DNA of 64,000 nucleotides from positions 3,032,001 to 3,096,000 of the forward strand of contig NZ_CP064295.1 in the NCBI RefSeq assembly GCF_015476115.1. Reading direction: 5' to 3'. The notes beneath the pieces were generated by a model. It saw only the letters and a program-made list of their open reading frames with translations. It ran no database searches and was not told the DNA's origin. The stretch comes from Aegicerativicinus sediminis. Lineage in GTDB: Bacteria > Bacteroidota > Bacteroidia > Flavobacteriales > Flavobacteriaceae. Below are positions 47,076-55,453 of this stretch, piece by piece (within the stretch, counting starts at the first letter, position 1; every line of letters starts with the position of its first letter). Position numbers and translations under genes: made by a program.

Positions 47076-47105
47076 TTGCTAAACTAAAAAGTCTTTGTAT
47101 ATTTG
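47076..47105 (+). promoter_or_regulatory. rpmH promoter
   Basis: TTG (47076-47078), 19-bp spacer and TATATTTG (47098-47105) then CAC: full consensus, 72 bp before rpmH. A second TATTTTTG-CAC lies upstream at 47065-47072 without a spaced TTG and may be an alternative start. Confidence 0.82.
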
Positions 47106-47177
47106 CACGCAGTTTTTAGAACGCCTCAAACGTAAGTTGTAAATAAGATATTTCAGAAGAATTAAAGATATAGAGAA

Positions 47178-47339
47178 ATGAGCAAAAGAACGTACCAGCC
47201 TTCCAAGCGCAAGAGAAGAAATAAACACGGATTCAGAGAAAGAATGGCTTCTGTAACCGGAAGAAAAGTCCTTGCTCGTAGAAGAGCTAAAGGAAGAAAG
47301 AAATTATCTGTATCTTCTGAAATCAGACATAAAAAATAA
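47178..47339 (+). CDS. rpmH: 50S ribosomal protein L34
   Basis: 53 residues, [20 protein letters not shown] through [14 protein letters not shown] to HKK. The sequence is unmistakable L34: KRTYQPS...R-x-HGF...R...RR-x-KGRK-x-LSV. The protein is very basic and among the smallest in the large subunit. It is a single-gene unit between a consensus promoter and a terminator. The common dnaA/rnpA neighbours are absent, as is usual in this phylum. Confidence 0.97.
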   Translation: MSKRTYQPSKRKRRNKHGFRERMASVTGRKVLARRRAKGRKKLSVSSEIRHKK

Positions 47340-47361
47340 TGATTAACAATTGTTGATATTT

Positions 47362-47393
47362 AAAGGTGTTACTTAGGTGTAACGCCTTTTTTT
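47362..47393 (+). terminator. Rho-independent terminator of rpmH
   Basis: AAAGGTGTTAC (47362-47372) pairs with GTAACGCCTTT (47379-47389) with one wobble and a 6-base loop, then a T-run to 47393. Confidence 0.88.
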
Positions 47394-47409
47394 ATACTTA
47401 TTCGATTCC

Positions 47410-47417
47410 TAATTTTG
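47410..47417 (+). promoter_or_regulatory. Putative -7 element of carB
   Basis: TAATTTTG then CAC, only 19 bp before the carB ATG, implying a very short leader. No TTG upstream at the right distance; the rpmH terminator occupies that place. Confidence 0.55.
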
Positions 47418-47436
47418 CACACCAAATATTTATACA

Positions 47437-50289
47437 ATGCCAAAAAATCCCTCCATTAAATCTGTCTTAATTATCGGTTCTGGTCCAATCATTATAGGCC
47501 AGGCTTGTGAATTTGATTATTCTGGATCTCAAGCCTTGAGATCCCTAAGAGAAGATGGGATTGAAACAGTTTTAATTAATTCCAATCCAGCAACAATTAT
47601 GACTGACCCTACCATGGCAGATCATGTTTACTTGTTGCCTCTAACAACCAAATCAATCATAAAAATTTTGGAAAAGCATCCAGAAATAGATGCTGTTTTG
47701 CCAACTATGGGTGGACAAACGGCTCTAAATTTATGTATTGAAGCCGATGAAAAGGGGATTTGGAAAGATTTTAAAGTAAAATTAATAGGTGTCGATATTG
47801 ATGCCATAAATATTACCGAAGATAGAGAACAATTTAGGGAATTGATGCTGAAAATTGGCGTTCCTATGGCGCCTCAAGCAACCGCTACAAGTTATTTGAA
47901 GGGTAAAGAAATTGCGCAGGAATTTGGGTTCCCTTTGGTTATCAGAGCATCTTATACCTTGGGAGGAGCTGGTGCTTCTTTTGTGCATAGTGAAGACCAG
48001 TTTGATACATTGTTAACACGTGGTCTAGAAACCTCGCCAATACATGAGGTAATGATAGATAAGGCCTTAATCGGGTGGAAAGAATATGAGCTGGAATTGT
48101 TGAGGGATAAAAATGACAATGTTGTTATTATTTGTACCATAGAGAATATGGATCCGATGGGGATCCACACTGGTGACTCAATAACAATTGCCCCAGCAAT
48201 GACTCTATCCGATACAACGTTCCAAAAGATGCGTGATATGGCCATTCATATGATGCGTAGTATTGGGGATTTTGCAGGAGGTTGTAATGTTCAGTTTGCA
48301 GTTAGTCCAGATGAAGAGGAAAACATCATTGCCATAGAAATAAACCCGAGGGTATCCAGGTCTTCAGCTTTAGCGAGTAAGGCCACCGGTTATCCGATTG
48401 CAAAAATAGCTGCTAAATTGGCCATAGGTTATACTCTAGACGAATTGCAAAACCAAATTACAAAGTCTACTTCTGCCTTGTTTGAGCCAACCATAGACTA
48501 TGTGGTGGTAAAAATTCCAAGATGGAATTTTGATAAGTTTGAAGGTTCTGATAGAACCTTAGGTCTACAAATGAAGGCAGTAGGAGAGGTGATGGCTATC
48601 GGTAGATCTTTTCAAGAAGCTTTGCACAAGGCGACTCAATCGCTTGAAATTAAAAGAAATGGGTTAGGGGCTGATGGTAAGGGATATAAAAATTACGACC
48701 AGATTATAGATAAGCTTACCCATGCAAGCTGGGATAGGGTATTCGTTATTTACGATGCCATTCAAATGGGTATTCCGCTTAGCAGAATCTACGATATCAC
48801 AAAAATTGACATGTGGTTCCTTAAGCAATACGAAGAATTGTACCAGCTTGAAAAGGAAATTTCAAAGTTTGATATCGATACAATTGATAGAGATCTATTG
48901 CTAGAGGCTAAGCAAAAAGGTTATGGCGATCGACAGTTGGCACATATGCTAGGATGCCTTGAAAGTGAGGTTTACAATAAAAGAGATGAATTAAATATTC
49001 ATAGAATTTACAAACTAGTTGATACCTGTGCTGCGGAATTTCAAGCAATGACTCCTTATTATTACTCAACTTTCGAGAATGAAATTGTTGAACCAAATGG
49101 TAAAACATATTCTGCCAATGAAAGTGTTGTTTCAGATAGAAAAAAGATTGTAGTTCTTGGCTCTGGACCAAATAGGATTGGCCAGGGAATTGAGTTCGAT
49201 TATTGTTGTGTACATGGAGTTTTAGCTGCTTCGGAATGTGATTACGAAACCATAATGATAAATTGTAATCCAGAAACTGTATCAACTGATTTTGATATTG
49301 CGGACAAGCTTTATTTTGAACCAGTTTTTTGGGAGCATATATACGACATAATAAGGCATGAAAAGCCCGAAGGCGTTATTGTTCAATTGGGTGGACAGAC
49401 TGCCCTAAAATTGGCTGAAAAGCTAGATCGTTACGGCATAAAAATAATGGGAACCAGCTTCCGATCTTTAGACCTTGCGGAGGATAGAGGAAGTTTTTCA
49501 ACTCTTTTAAAAGATAATGGAATTCCATACCCCGAATTCGACACTGCTGAGACGGCAGATGAGGCTTTAGCAGTAGCGGACAGATTGAATTTTCCAATTT
49601 TGGTTAGACCATCTTATGTATTGGGTGGTCAAGGAATGAAAATCGTAATCAACAAAAAGGAATTGGAAGAGCATGTAGTTGACTTGTTGAGAAAAATTCC
49701 AAACAATAAATTATTACTAGACCATTATTTAGATGGAGCAATAGAAGCTGAGGCTGATGCAATTTGTGATGGAGAAGATGTGTACATCATTGGTATAATG
49801 GAGCATATTGAACCTTGTGGAATTCATTCTGGTGATAGTAATGCCACATTACCGCCCTTTAATTTAGGTGAATTTGTAATGCAGCAAATTAAAGACCACA
49901 CCGTGAAAATTGCGAAAGCTCTTAATACAGTGGGGCTCATAAATATACAGTTTGCAATTAAGGACGACATGGTTTATATCATTGAAGCAAACCCAAGAGC
50001 CTCCAGAACGGTACCTTTTATCGCCAAGGCCTATGGTGAACCTTATGTAAATTATGCCACCAAAATTATGTTGGGTGAGAAGAAATTAAAGGATTTTAAT
50101 TTCAATCCTAGATTGGATGGATATGCCATAAAACAACCGGTTTTTTCATTCAATAAGTTCCCTAATGTTAATAAACAATTGGGTCCAGAAATGAAAAGTA
50201 CGGGTGAAAGCATTTTATTTATAGATAGTTTAAAGGATGATGAATTTTATGAATTATATGCGCGCAGAAAAATGTATCTGAGCAAATAA
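47437..50289 (+). CDS. carB: Carbamoyl-phosphate synthase large subunit, short form
   Basis: 950 residues. Two homologous ATP-grasp halves are visible: VLIIGSGPIIIGQACEFDYS near the N-terminus and VVLGSGPNRIGQGIEFDYCC at about residue 567, each with MGGQTALN or LGGQTALK and NPRVSRSSALASKATG or NPRASRTVPFIAKAYG. It makes carbamoyl phosphate for arginine and pyrimidines with ammonia supplied by CarA. E. coli CarB is 1073 residues; here the ~120-residue C-terminal MGS-like domain that binds UMP and ornithine is missing, as in other Flavobacteriia. carA is not adjacent. Confidence 0.96.
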   Translation: MPKNPSIKSVLIIGSGPIIIGQACEFDYSGSQALRSLREDGIETVLINSNPATIMTDPTMADHVYLLPLTTKSIIKILEKHPEIDAVLPTMGGQTALNLCIEADEKGIWKDFKVKLIGVDIDAINITEDREQFRELMLKIGVPMAPQATATSYLKGKEIAQEFGFPLVIRASYTLGGAGASFVHSEDQFDTLLTRGLETSPIHEVMIDKALIGWKEYELELLRDKNDNVVIICTIENMDPMGIHTGDSITIAPAMTLSDTTFQKMRDMAIHMMRSIGDFAGGCNVQFAVSPDEEENIIAIEINPRVSRSSALASKATGYPIAKIAAKLAIGYTLDELQNQITKSTSALFEPTIDYVVVKIPRWNFDKFEGSDRTLGLQMKAVGEVMAIGRSFQEALHKATQSLEIKRNGLGADGKGYKNYDQIIDKLTHASWDRVFVIYDAIQMGIPLSRIYDITKIDMWFLKQYEELYQLEKEISKFDIDTIDRDLLLEAKQKGYGDRQLAHMLGCLESEVYNKRDELNIHRIYKLVDTCAAEFQAMTPYYYSTFENEIVEPNGKTYSANESVVSDRKKIVVLGSGPNRIGQGIEFDYCCVHGVLAASECDYETIMINCNPETVSTDFDIADKLYFEPVFWEHIYDIIRHEKPEGVIVQLGGQTALKLAEKLDRYGIKIMGTSFRSLDLAEDRGSFSTLLKDNGIPYPEFDTAETADEALAVADRLNFPILVRPSYVLGGQGMKIVINKKELEEHVVDLLRKIPNNKLLLDHYLDGAIEAEADAICDGEDVYIIGIMEHIEPCGIHSGDSNATLPPFNLGEFVMQQIKDHTVKIAKALNTVGLINIQFAIKDDMVYIIEANPRASRTVPFIAKAYGEPYVNYATKIMLGEKKLKDFNFNPRLDGYAIKQPVFSFNKFPNVNKQLGPEMKSTGESILFIDSLKDDEFYELYARRKMYLSK

Positions 50290-50361
50290 ATTCTAATTTT
50301 CGACGAACGGTAAACCATAATAATCTAAAAATTACTACATTAGCATTAAATCTACTATTCT

Positions 50362-50709
50362 ATGGTGAAAAAACTACTTATCACTTTCCTTATTGTTTTC
50401 TTTTTTATCCCGCTCCCAGAAGTAAACGCATTAGGGAATTCATCAGAATCTGGACAATTTATTGCTCAATTTGGTAATGAATTTACGATTTCTCCAAATC
50501 CTGCTACCACCAAATTAAATATCAATTTAAAATCTATACAGCCAAATACACATTTAACCATAATTGATGTATTGGGTAAAAAAGTTCTTTCTAAGGAAAT
50601 TTCAGAATTAGAAACAACAATTGATGTTAGCCGTTGGAATGCGGGAGTTTATTTGGTAAGAATTTCAAATGATAAGGAAACCCAAACAAAACGATTTGTA
50701 AAACAATAA
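50362..50709 (+). CDS. Secreted mini-protein consisting of a T9SS type A sorting domain
   Basis: 115 residues. Signal peptide at about 1-23 (LLITFLIVFFFIPLPEVNA), about 18 linker residues, then a complete type IX secretion C-terminal domain: FTISPNPATTKLNINLKS, LTIIDVLGKKVLSKEISE, IDVSRWNAGVYLVRISNDKE and TKRFVKQ at the end. There is no cargo domain. It lies 72 bp behind carB with its own terminator. It could be a remnant of a larger cargo protein or a genuine small surface peptide. Confidence 0.88.
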   Translation: MVKKLLITFLIVFFFIPLPEVNALGNSSESGQFIAQFGNEFTISPNPATTKLNINLKSIQPNTHLTIIDVLGKKVLSKEISELETTIDVSRWNAGVYLVRISNDKETQTKRFVKQ

Positions 50710-50732
50710 TCTATTCTTAATTTAATAAATAG

Positions 50733-50758
50733 AGCCGTTCACTTGAACGGCTTTTTTT
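50733..50758 (+). terminator. Rho-independent terminator
   Basis: AGCCGTTCA (50733-50741), 2-base loop, TGAACGGCT (50744-50752), seven T. It overlaps the last two bases of the convergent dehydrogenase gene. Confidence 0.9.
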
Positions 50759-51749
50759 ATGGTCTAACTTCATTTTTTAGTTTCTCTCCGTTTTTGAATG
50801 CCTTAATATTATTTAAAGTTGTGGTTGTAATTTCATCCATGGCCTCTTTAGTAAAATAGGCTTGGTGAGAAGTAATTAAAACGTTTGGAAAACTGTTCAA
50901 GCGTAAAATATAATCATCATTGATAATACTTTCAGATAGGTCTTTATAGAATATATTCTCCTCTTGCTCGTATACATCGATTCCCAAATAACCAATTTTT
51001 CGATGTGATAAAGCTTCAATAACATCGGCGGTGTCTATTAGCCCTCCTCGACTTGTATTTATTACCATCGCACCATCTTTCATTTGGTCAACTGAATTCT
51101 TGTTGATAATATGTTTTGTGTCGGGGTTTAATGGACAGTGAAGAGAAATTATATCAGCACTTTTAAATAAATCCTTTAAACTTAAATAGTCAACCCCAAT
51201 AGACTTTAAATCTTCATTGGGGTAAAGATCATAAGCAATTAATTTACAACCAAAGCCTTTCATTATTTTAAGGAAAGTAGCACCAATCTGTCCAGTTCCT
51301 ATTACACCCACGGTTTTATTATGGAGATTGAAACCAATTAATTTATTCAAGGAAAAATTACCTTCCCTGATTCGGTTATAGGCTTTATGGGTCTTTCTAT
51401 TCAAGGTTAATATTAGGGCTAAGGCATGTTCCGCTACTGCTTCAGGTGAATAGGCTGGAACACGTACAACCTTTATTCCATTTGAAATGGCCTCCTCCAA
51501 GTCAACATTATTATAACCTGCACAACGCAATGCGATTAGTCCGACATTACACTTTGCTAATTTCTTAATGGTTTCTTTATCTATTTTGTCGTTTACAAAA
51601 ACACAAACCACATCAAAACCATTACATAAATTGGCCGTGTTTTGGTTTAGCGAGGCCTCAAAAAACACGAAATCGAAATCATGCTCTTTTCTATGTTTTT
51701 CAAAATATTCCTGGTCGTATGGCTTAGAACTGAATACGGCTATTCTCAT
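50757..51749 (-). CDS. D-2-hydroxyacid dehydrogenase (D-lactate dehydrogenase-like)
   Basis: 330 residues. The NAD-binding motif is VGVIGTGQIGATFLKIMKGF. Substrate and catalytic residues are the Arg of NTSRGGLID, the Glu of DVYEQEENIFY and the His of ITSHQAYFTKEA. The N-terminal MRIAVFSSKPYDQEYFEKHR and the internal LRCAGYNNVDL match fermentative D-lactate dehydrogenases (LdhA type). It reduces pyruvate to D-lactate with NADH, or a related 2-ketoacid. It lies 32 bp downstream of the DUF3307 gene but is probably not functionally linked to it. Confidence 0.9.
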   Translation of the reverse strand: MRIAVFSSKPYDQEYFEKHRKEHDFDFVFFEASLNQNTANLCNGFDVVCVFVNDKIDKETIKKLAKCNVGLIALRCAGYNNVDLEEAISNGIKVVRVPAYSPEAVAEHALALILTLNRKTHKAYNRIREGNFSLNKLIGFNLHNKTVGVIGTGQIGATFLKIMKGFGCKLIAYDLYPNEDLKSIGVDYLSLKDLFKSADIISLHCPLNPDTKHIINKNSVDQMKDGAMVINTSRGGLIDTADVIEALSHRKIGYLGIDVYEQEENIFYKDLSESIINDDYILRLNSFPNVLITSHQAYFTKEAMDEITTTTLNNIKAFKNGEKLKNEVRP

Positions 51750-51781
51750 AAAATTTTAATGTTTTGAAGATAATTTTGGCA

Positions 51782-52495
51782 TTACAGGTGTGATAAAGCG
51801 AATAAATAACCAAGGCTTACCAGTATGGCAATTCCGAAACTTAAAAGTGTACCTATCAATATATATTCTGTAAGTTTTCGGTGTTTTGCTTCTTTCAAAT
51901 CGCCAAATCGATATACGGATTTTGCTGTAATCAAAAATCCTACCGCCTCCCAATGTCGAAAAACTATAAAGGTAAAAACCAATAAACGCTCCAAAATACC
52001 TATGTATTTACCTGCATCCCTCAGTGAGTCATTTTCATCGGTTAATTCATCTATTTTCCATTTACTGAAAATTGTTTGCAATATTAGAGAAGTAGGCTTA
52101 GTTAAGAAAAGTACAGCAAGAAGAAGGGTAAGATTATTCTCGTTCAATAGCTCAGAGATTTGAAATGTATTTTCTGAAATAAAATAGTAAGCCAATAGTA
52201 TTATTAAAAGATGAGCCGCTTGATCTATAAAAAACAAAACTCTTTTGTTGGAATCGTTCTGTAAGTTGGCCTTCAAGCCATCAAAAAGGAAATGTGTAAA
52301 GGCAATGAATAAAATCCATTTCCAAAGCTTTATATCCCATAATATGAGGAATAATAAAACAATGTGAATAAGAACGTGGAGATATAGTTTAGGTGACTTT
52401 AATTTTTTTTGTTGCTTTTCTATTACCCAATGTAGTGGTTGAAGCAAAAAATCACCAATAACATGGGCGAGTAGCAGTTTAATTAATAAAATCAT
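51782..52495 (-). CDS. DUF3307 membrane protein, partner of SatD
   Basis: 237 residues, with about six hydrophobic segments. The opening LIKLLLAHVIGDFLLQPLHW and the later FIAFTHFLFDGLKANLQ carry the conserved HxxxDF/Q and H...D residues of DUF3307, which suggest an intramembrane polar or metal site. Its ATG overlaps the SatD stop by 4 bp (ATGA), so both proteins are made from one message. DUF3307 is of unknown function. The steady pairing with SatD suggests that SatD controls the membrane protein or the reverse. Confidence 0.88.
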   Translation of the reverse strand: MILLIKLLLAHVIGDFLLQPLHWVIEKQQKKLKSPKLYLHVLIHIVLLFLILWDIKLWKWILFIAFTHFLFDGLKANLQNDSNKRVLFFIDQAAHLLIILLAYYFISENTFQISELLNENNLTLLLAVLFLTKPTSLILQTIFSKWKIDELTDENDSLRDAGKYIGILERLLVFTFIVFRHWEAVGFLITAKSVYRFGDLKEAKHRKLTEYILIGTLLSFGIAILVSLGYLFALSHL

Positions 52496-53103
52496 AGGAA
52501 CTTTTTTAATTTGGAGTTATACATCTTGTCAAGGGCAAAGATTTCATCGAGATTCGCCCGCTTTTGCCTTTTGCTCACCGCATTTTGACTAGTGCCTATG
52601 AGTTTTGCGAGTTCAGTTTGTAGCATATTTGGGTTCTCTATGGTTAATTTCACAACTTCGGCCGAATTTACAGTCCAATTATCTATACCGATTAACAACA
52701 GTTTAAAATACAAGTTTATTTCATCGTTGAAAATTGGATTGTCAGATTTTAATTTTAGGTTAGTTTTTTCCTTTTTTAATTGCTCTAATGTCTCTCCTGA
52801 ATAAACAAAGGCAGGGCCATTAGATTCACTGACATCTTTTCCTTGATGTTCTTTGTTTCCTAGCCCTATTGCAATGCGAATATCAAGGTCTTTTATGGTT
52901 TTAATACAGGCTTTTATATAAATTGCTGCCATAAAAGCTTTCCCTGGATTTCCTATTTCCAATTGGAAACTGTCACCCCTGTAAATTGACCAAAACTCTT
53001 CTTTGTTAAGAAAATTTAAGGCAATTTTTAACCTGTCCAACCAAATAGAAGGCGCTGCTATTTCTTGTGATTTAATTATGTCTCCTGTAAGAACAGCAAT
53101 CAT
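52492..53103 (-). CDS. SatD-family protein with C-terminal helix-turn-helix
   Basis: 203 residues. The N-terminal ~120 residues carry VLTGDIIKSQ (Asp8) and IYRGDSFQLEIG (Asp44), then AFMAAIYIKACIKTIKDLDI, RIAIGLGNKE and GPAFVYSGETLEQLKKE. The order resembles class III nucleotide cyclases (FxD, then GD, then R-x-x-IG-x-x-x-G, then G-x-x-V-N-x-A-x-R-L) but lacks the Asn/Arg pair. Residues 161-182 (LQTELAKLIGTSQNAVSKRQ) are a helix-turn-helix. SatD was named in Streptococcus in an acid-tolerance operon; its activity is unknown. The gene is preceded by a consensus promoter interlaced with palindromes and is coupled to DUF3307. Confidence 0.88.
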   Translation of the reverse strand: MIAVLTGDIIKSQEIAAPSIWLDRLKIALNFLNKEEFWSIYRGDSFQLEIGNPGKAFMAAIYIKACIKTIKDLDIRIAIGLGNKEHQGKDVSESNGPAFVYSGETLEQLKKEKTNLKLKSDNPIFNDEINLYFKLLLIGIDNWTVNSAEVVKLTIENPNMLQTELAKLIGTSQNAVSKRQKRANLDEIFALDKMYNSKLKKFL

Positions 53104-53210
53104 TATTCCTGAAAAATATACTTTTTTATAATATTCCCTATTTAAGGAATAAAATTAAATATTCCTTATAAAAGGAATATCAAATATAGCTCGTATATTC
53201 CGGAAATCAA
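53104..53210 (-). promoter_or_regulatory. satD promoter with three TTCC/GGAA palindromes
   Basis: On the minus strand TTG (53208-53210), a 19-bp spacer and TATATTTG (53181-53188) match the full Bacteroidota consensus. A TTCCGGAA palindrome (53198-53205) sits inside the spacer. ATATTCCTT-4-AAGGAATAT (53159-53180) covers the expected start site, TATTCC-8-GGAATA (53132-53151) lies in the leader, and a further TATTCC half-site (53104-53109) touches the start codon. Confidence 0.8.
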
Positions 53211-53213
53211 AAT

Positions 53214-54563
53214 TTAATTAAGCAAATCAGTAATCATTTCATCTTGATCATCAGCATCTTCGGCCCTTCTTAAGAGATTTTCATTAATGTTTTTGCTTGC
53301 CTTTGCCCCCAATTTCTTTAATTTTTCTACTCGCTTCACTAAGTTGCCTCTTCCAGTTAATTTCTTCATAGCGCCTTCATAACTGTTTTGGACAGTTCCA
53401 ATTTGTTTGCCAACCTTAATCAATTCATCTGTTAGATTGGTAAAACTATCGTAGAGATTACCCGCTTCAGTGGCAATTTCTAGCGCATTCTGTCTTTGCC
53501 TATCGTTTTGCCACAAATTGTCAACAAGCCTTAATGCGGCAAGAAGTGTAGCAGGGGTAACGATGATAACTTGCCGATCAAAAGCCTGTTCATACAAATT
53601 GGGTTCGTGTGCTGAAGCAATGGCAAATGCAGGCTCGATAGGAATGAACATAAAAACCGTATCTGGACTTTCATCAATAAGATATTGATAGTTCTTGGCG
53701 CTCAATTGCTCAACATGTCTTTTAATAGATCCTATGTGTTGTTTCAAGTGAATTTGCTTTTGTTCCTCGTCTTCTTCGGAAACAAAACGTTCAAAGTGAA
53801 CTAACGATACCTTACTGTCGATAATCATTTTTTTTCCGTCAGGGAGATGAATAAGGACATCTGTTTGTAATCGTTTTCCATCTTCTGCGGTGTGGCTGTC
53901 TTGCAACGTATACTCCCTGTCTTTTTCAAGTCCAGATTTTTCAAGAATTCTGGTTAAAATCAATTCACCCCAATTTCCTTGCATTTTGCTGTCACCTTTG
54001 AGGGCTTTGGTAAGATTGTCGGCATCCTTACTCATTTGCTGATTCAATTCAGCTAAAGTTTTTATCTGTTCCTTTAGTTCGCTATGCCGCCCTATACTTT
54101 CTTTGTTGGTGTCTTCCACTCGCTTTTCAAACCCTTTAATCTTTTCTTGAAGGGGATTGAGAAGAATCTCTAGGTGTTCTTTGTTTTGCCGCGTAAATTT
54201 TGAAGACTTTTCATCTAGAATTTTATTGGCTAAATTCTCAAACTCCTTAGTAAATTTTTCTTGCAGGTTTTCTACTTCCTTTTTCTGTTCCTGTATTTTG
54301 GTTTGAAGATTTTCAAACTCAGTATTTCGGGTGGCCAATTCAATGTCAACCTGACCTTTTTCCTGTCTTAATTTTTCTTTTTGGAGTTCAGATTCAGAAA
54401 TCTGGTCCTTTAAATCTGAAATTTGCCGCTCAAATTGTATCTGACGTTCGTTTATTGCACCAATTTCAGACTTGTTTTTCAGTCTACTAAAAACAATTCC
54501 GATTGCTGCACCGATACCAAATGAAAAAATTATTGAAATAAGAAGGGTTAAAGATTCAGACAT
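53214..54563 (-). CDS. rmuC: DNA recombination protein RmuC
   Basis: 449 residues from the ATG at 54561-54563 (MSESLTLLISIIFSFGIGAA). An ATG 12 bp upstream is possible but less likely. One N-terminal membrane helix is followed by a long coiled coil (about residues 30-170) and the RmuC nuclease-like core: MQGNWGELILTRILEKSGLE, DGKKMIIDSKVSLVHFERFV and FMFIPIEPAFAIA. RmuC limits inversions at short repeats and is proposed to be a PD-(D/E)xK-type nuclease (the E of WGE, the D and K of IDSK). It is transcribed alone. Confidence 0.93.
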   Translation of the reverse strand: MSESLTLLISIIFSFGIGAAIGIVFSRLKNKSEIGAINERQIQFERQISDLKDQISESELQKEKLRQEKGQVDIELATRNTEFENLQTKIQEQKKEVENLQEKFTKEFENLANKILDEKSSKFTRQNKEHLEILLNPLQEKIKGFEKRVEDTNKESIGRHSELKEQIKTLAELNQQMSKDADNLTKALKGDSKMQGNWGELILTRILEKSGLEKDREYTLQDSHTAEDGKRLQTDVLIHLPDGKKMIIDSKVSLVHFERFVSEEDEEQKQIHLKQHIGSIKRHVEQLSAKNYQYLIDESPDTVFMFIPIEPAFAIASAHEPNLYEQAFDRQVIIVTPATLLAALRLVDNLWQNDRQRQNALEIATEAGNLYDSFTNLTDELIKVGKQIGTVQNSYEGAMKKLTGRGNLVKRVEKLKKLGAKASKNINENLLRRAEDADDQDEMITDLLN

Positions 54564-54644
54564 AGAAAACAACAAATTTTACCAAAGATAAATTTATTGA
54601 ATCTAAATTCTTGGGCTAATTGGTTGAAACTTATTAAATGATTT

Positions 54645-55451
54645 TTAGTCTTTCTTTATTCTGAAATTACCAGTACTTCCGTCAAATTCTAGCAGTCCTT
54701 TTGGGAATAAATCATCAAACACGCCAGATTCAATTAGGTTACACGGGGTATCGAACCACGATTTCTCGTTCTTCATAACTAAAATCTTGTCACATACTTG
54801 GATTGCCAAATCAATTTCATGGGTTGAAAATAATACTGATTTGTTTGTTGAATGTGAGATAGATTTTAGCAGCTTAAGGATCGTAACCTTATGAAATAAG
54901 TCTAAATGGGTGGTAGGTTCGTCGAGGACGATAAGTTTAGTGTCCTGTGCCAAGGCACGAGCTATCAATGCTTTTTGTAATTGGCCATCGCTAAGCTTAT
55001 AGCATTTGTTATTTGCTAAATGTTCAATCTGCGTGAGTTTTATAGCCTCTTTGGTTTTTTCAACATCAGTTAAATTCAATTGCCCAAGCCAATTTGTATA
55101 GGGGTGTCTTCCAAGAGCTACCAATTCAAATACAGTTAAATTTTTGGATAATAAAGATTCAGTTAAAACGACACTCAATAATTGAGCAAATTCTGAGGTA
55201 TCGTAAAGATTAAATGGTTTGCTTTCCAAGGATATGTTCCCTTTTAGAGGCGGCTGTAATCCTGAAATTGTGCGTAATAATGTAGATTTACCAATACCAT
55301 TTGCTCCCACCAAACCGATTAATTCCCCTTTTTGCAAAGAAAAATTTATATCCTCTGCAATAGTGTTTATTTGCTTACCGTCTTTATAGCCAACACTTAA
55401 TTCGTAAGCTTGTAAAATTGAATTGTTTTCTATTTCAGAGTTACTAACCAT
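54645..55451 (-). CDS. ABC transporter ATPase, BtuD/FecE type
   Basis: 268 residues. Walker A GLVGANGIGKSTLLR, Q-loop near VVLTESLL, signature KLSDGQLQKALIARAL (LSDGQ instead of LSGGQ), Walker B KLIVLDEPTTHLDL and a His loop LFSTHEIDLAI. The family serves vitamin B12, haem or siderophore import. It starts 2 bp after the permease gene, in the operon facing the B12-riboswitch-controlled receptor, which points to cobalamin. Confidence 0.92.
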   Translation of the reverse strand: MVSNSEIENNSILQAYELSVGYKDGKQINTIAEDINFSLQKGELIGLVGANGIGKSTLLRTISGLQPPLKGNISLESKPFNLYDTSEFAQLLSVVLTESLLSKNLTVFELVALGRHPYTNWLGQLNLTDVEKTKEAIKLTQIEHLANNKCYKLSDGQLQKALIARALAQDTKLIVLDEPTTHLDLFHKVTILKLLKSISHSTNKSVLFSTHEIDLAIQVCDKILVMKNEKSWFDTPCNLIESGVFDDLFPKGLLEFDGSTGNFRIKKD

Positions 55452-55453
55452 TT

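Noticed and set aside
47952-49597. Several minus-strand frames inside carB
   Set aside because: They lie fully opposite conserved ATP-grasp motifs and have no recognisable domains.
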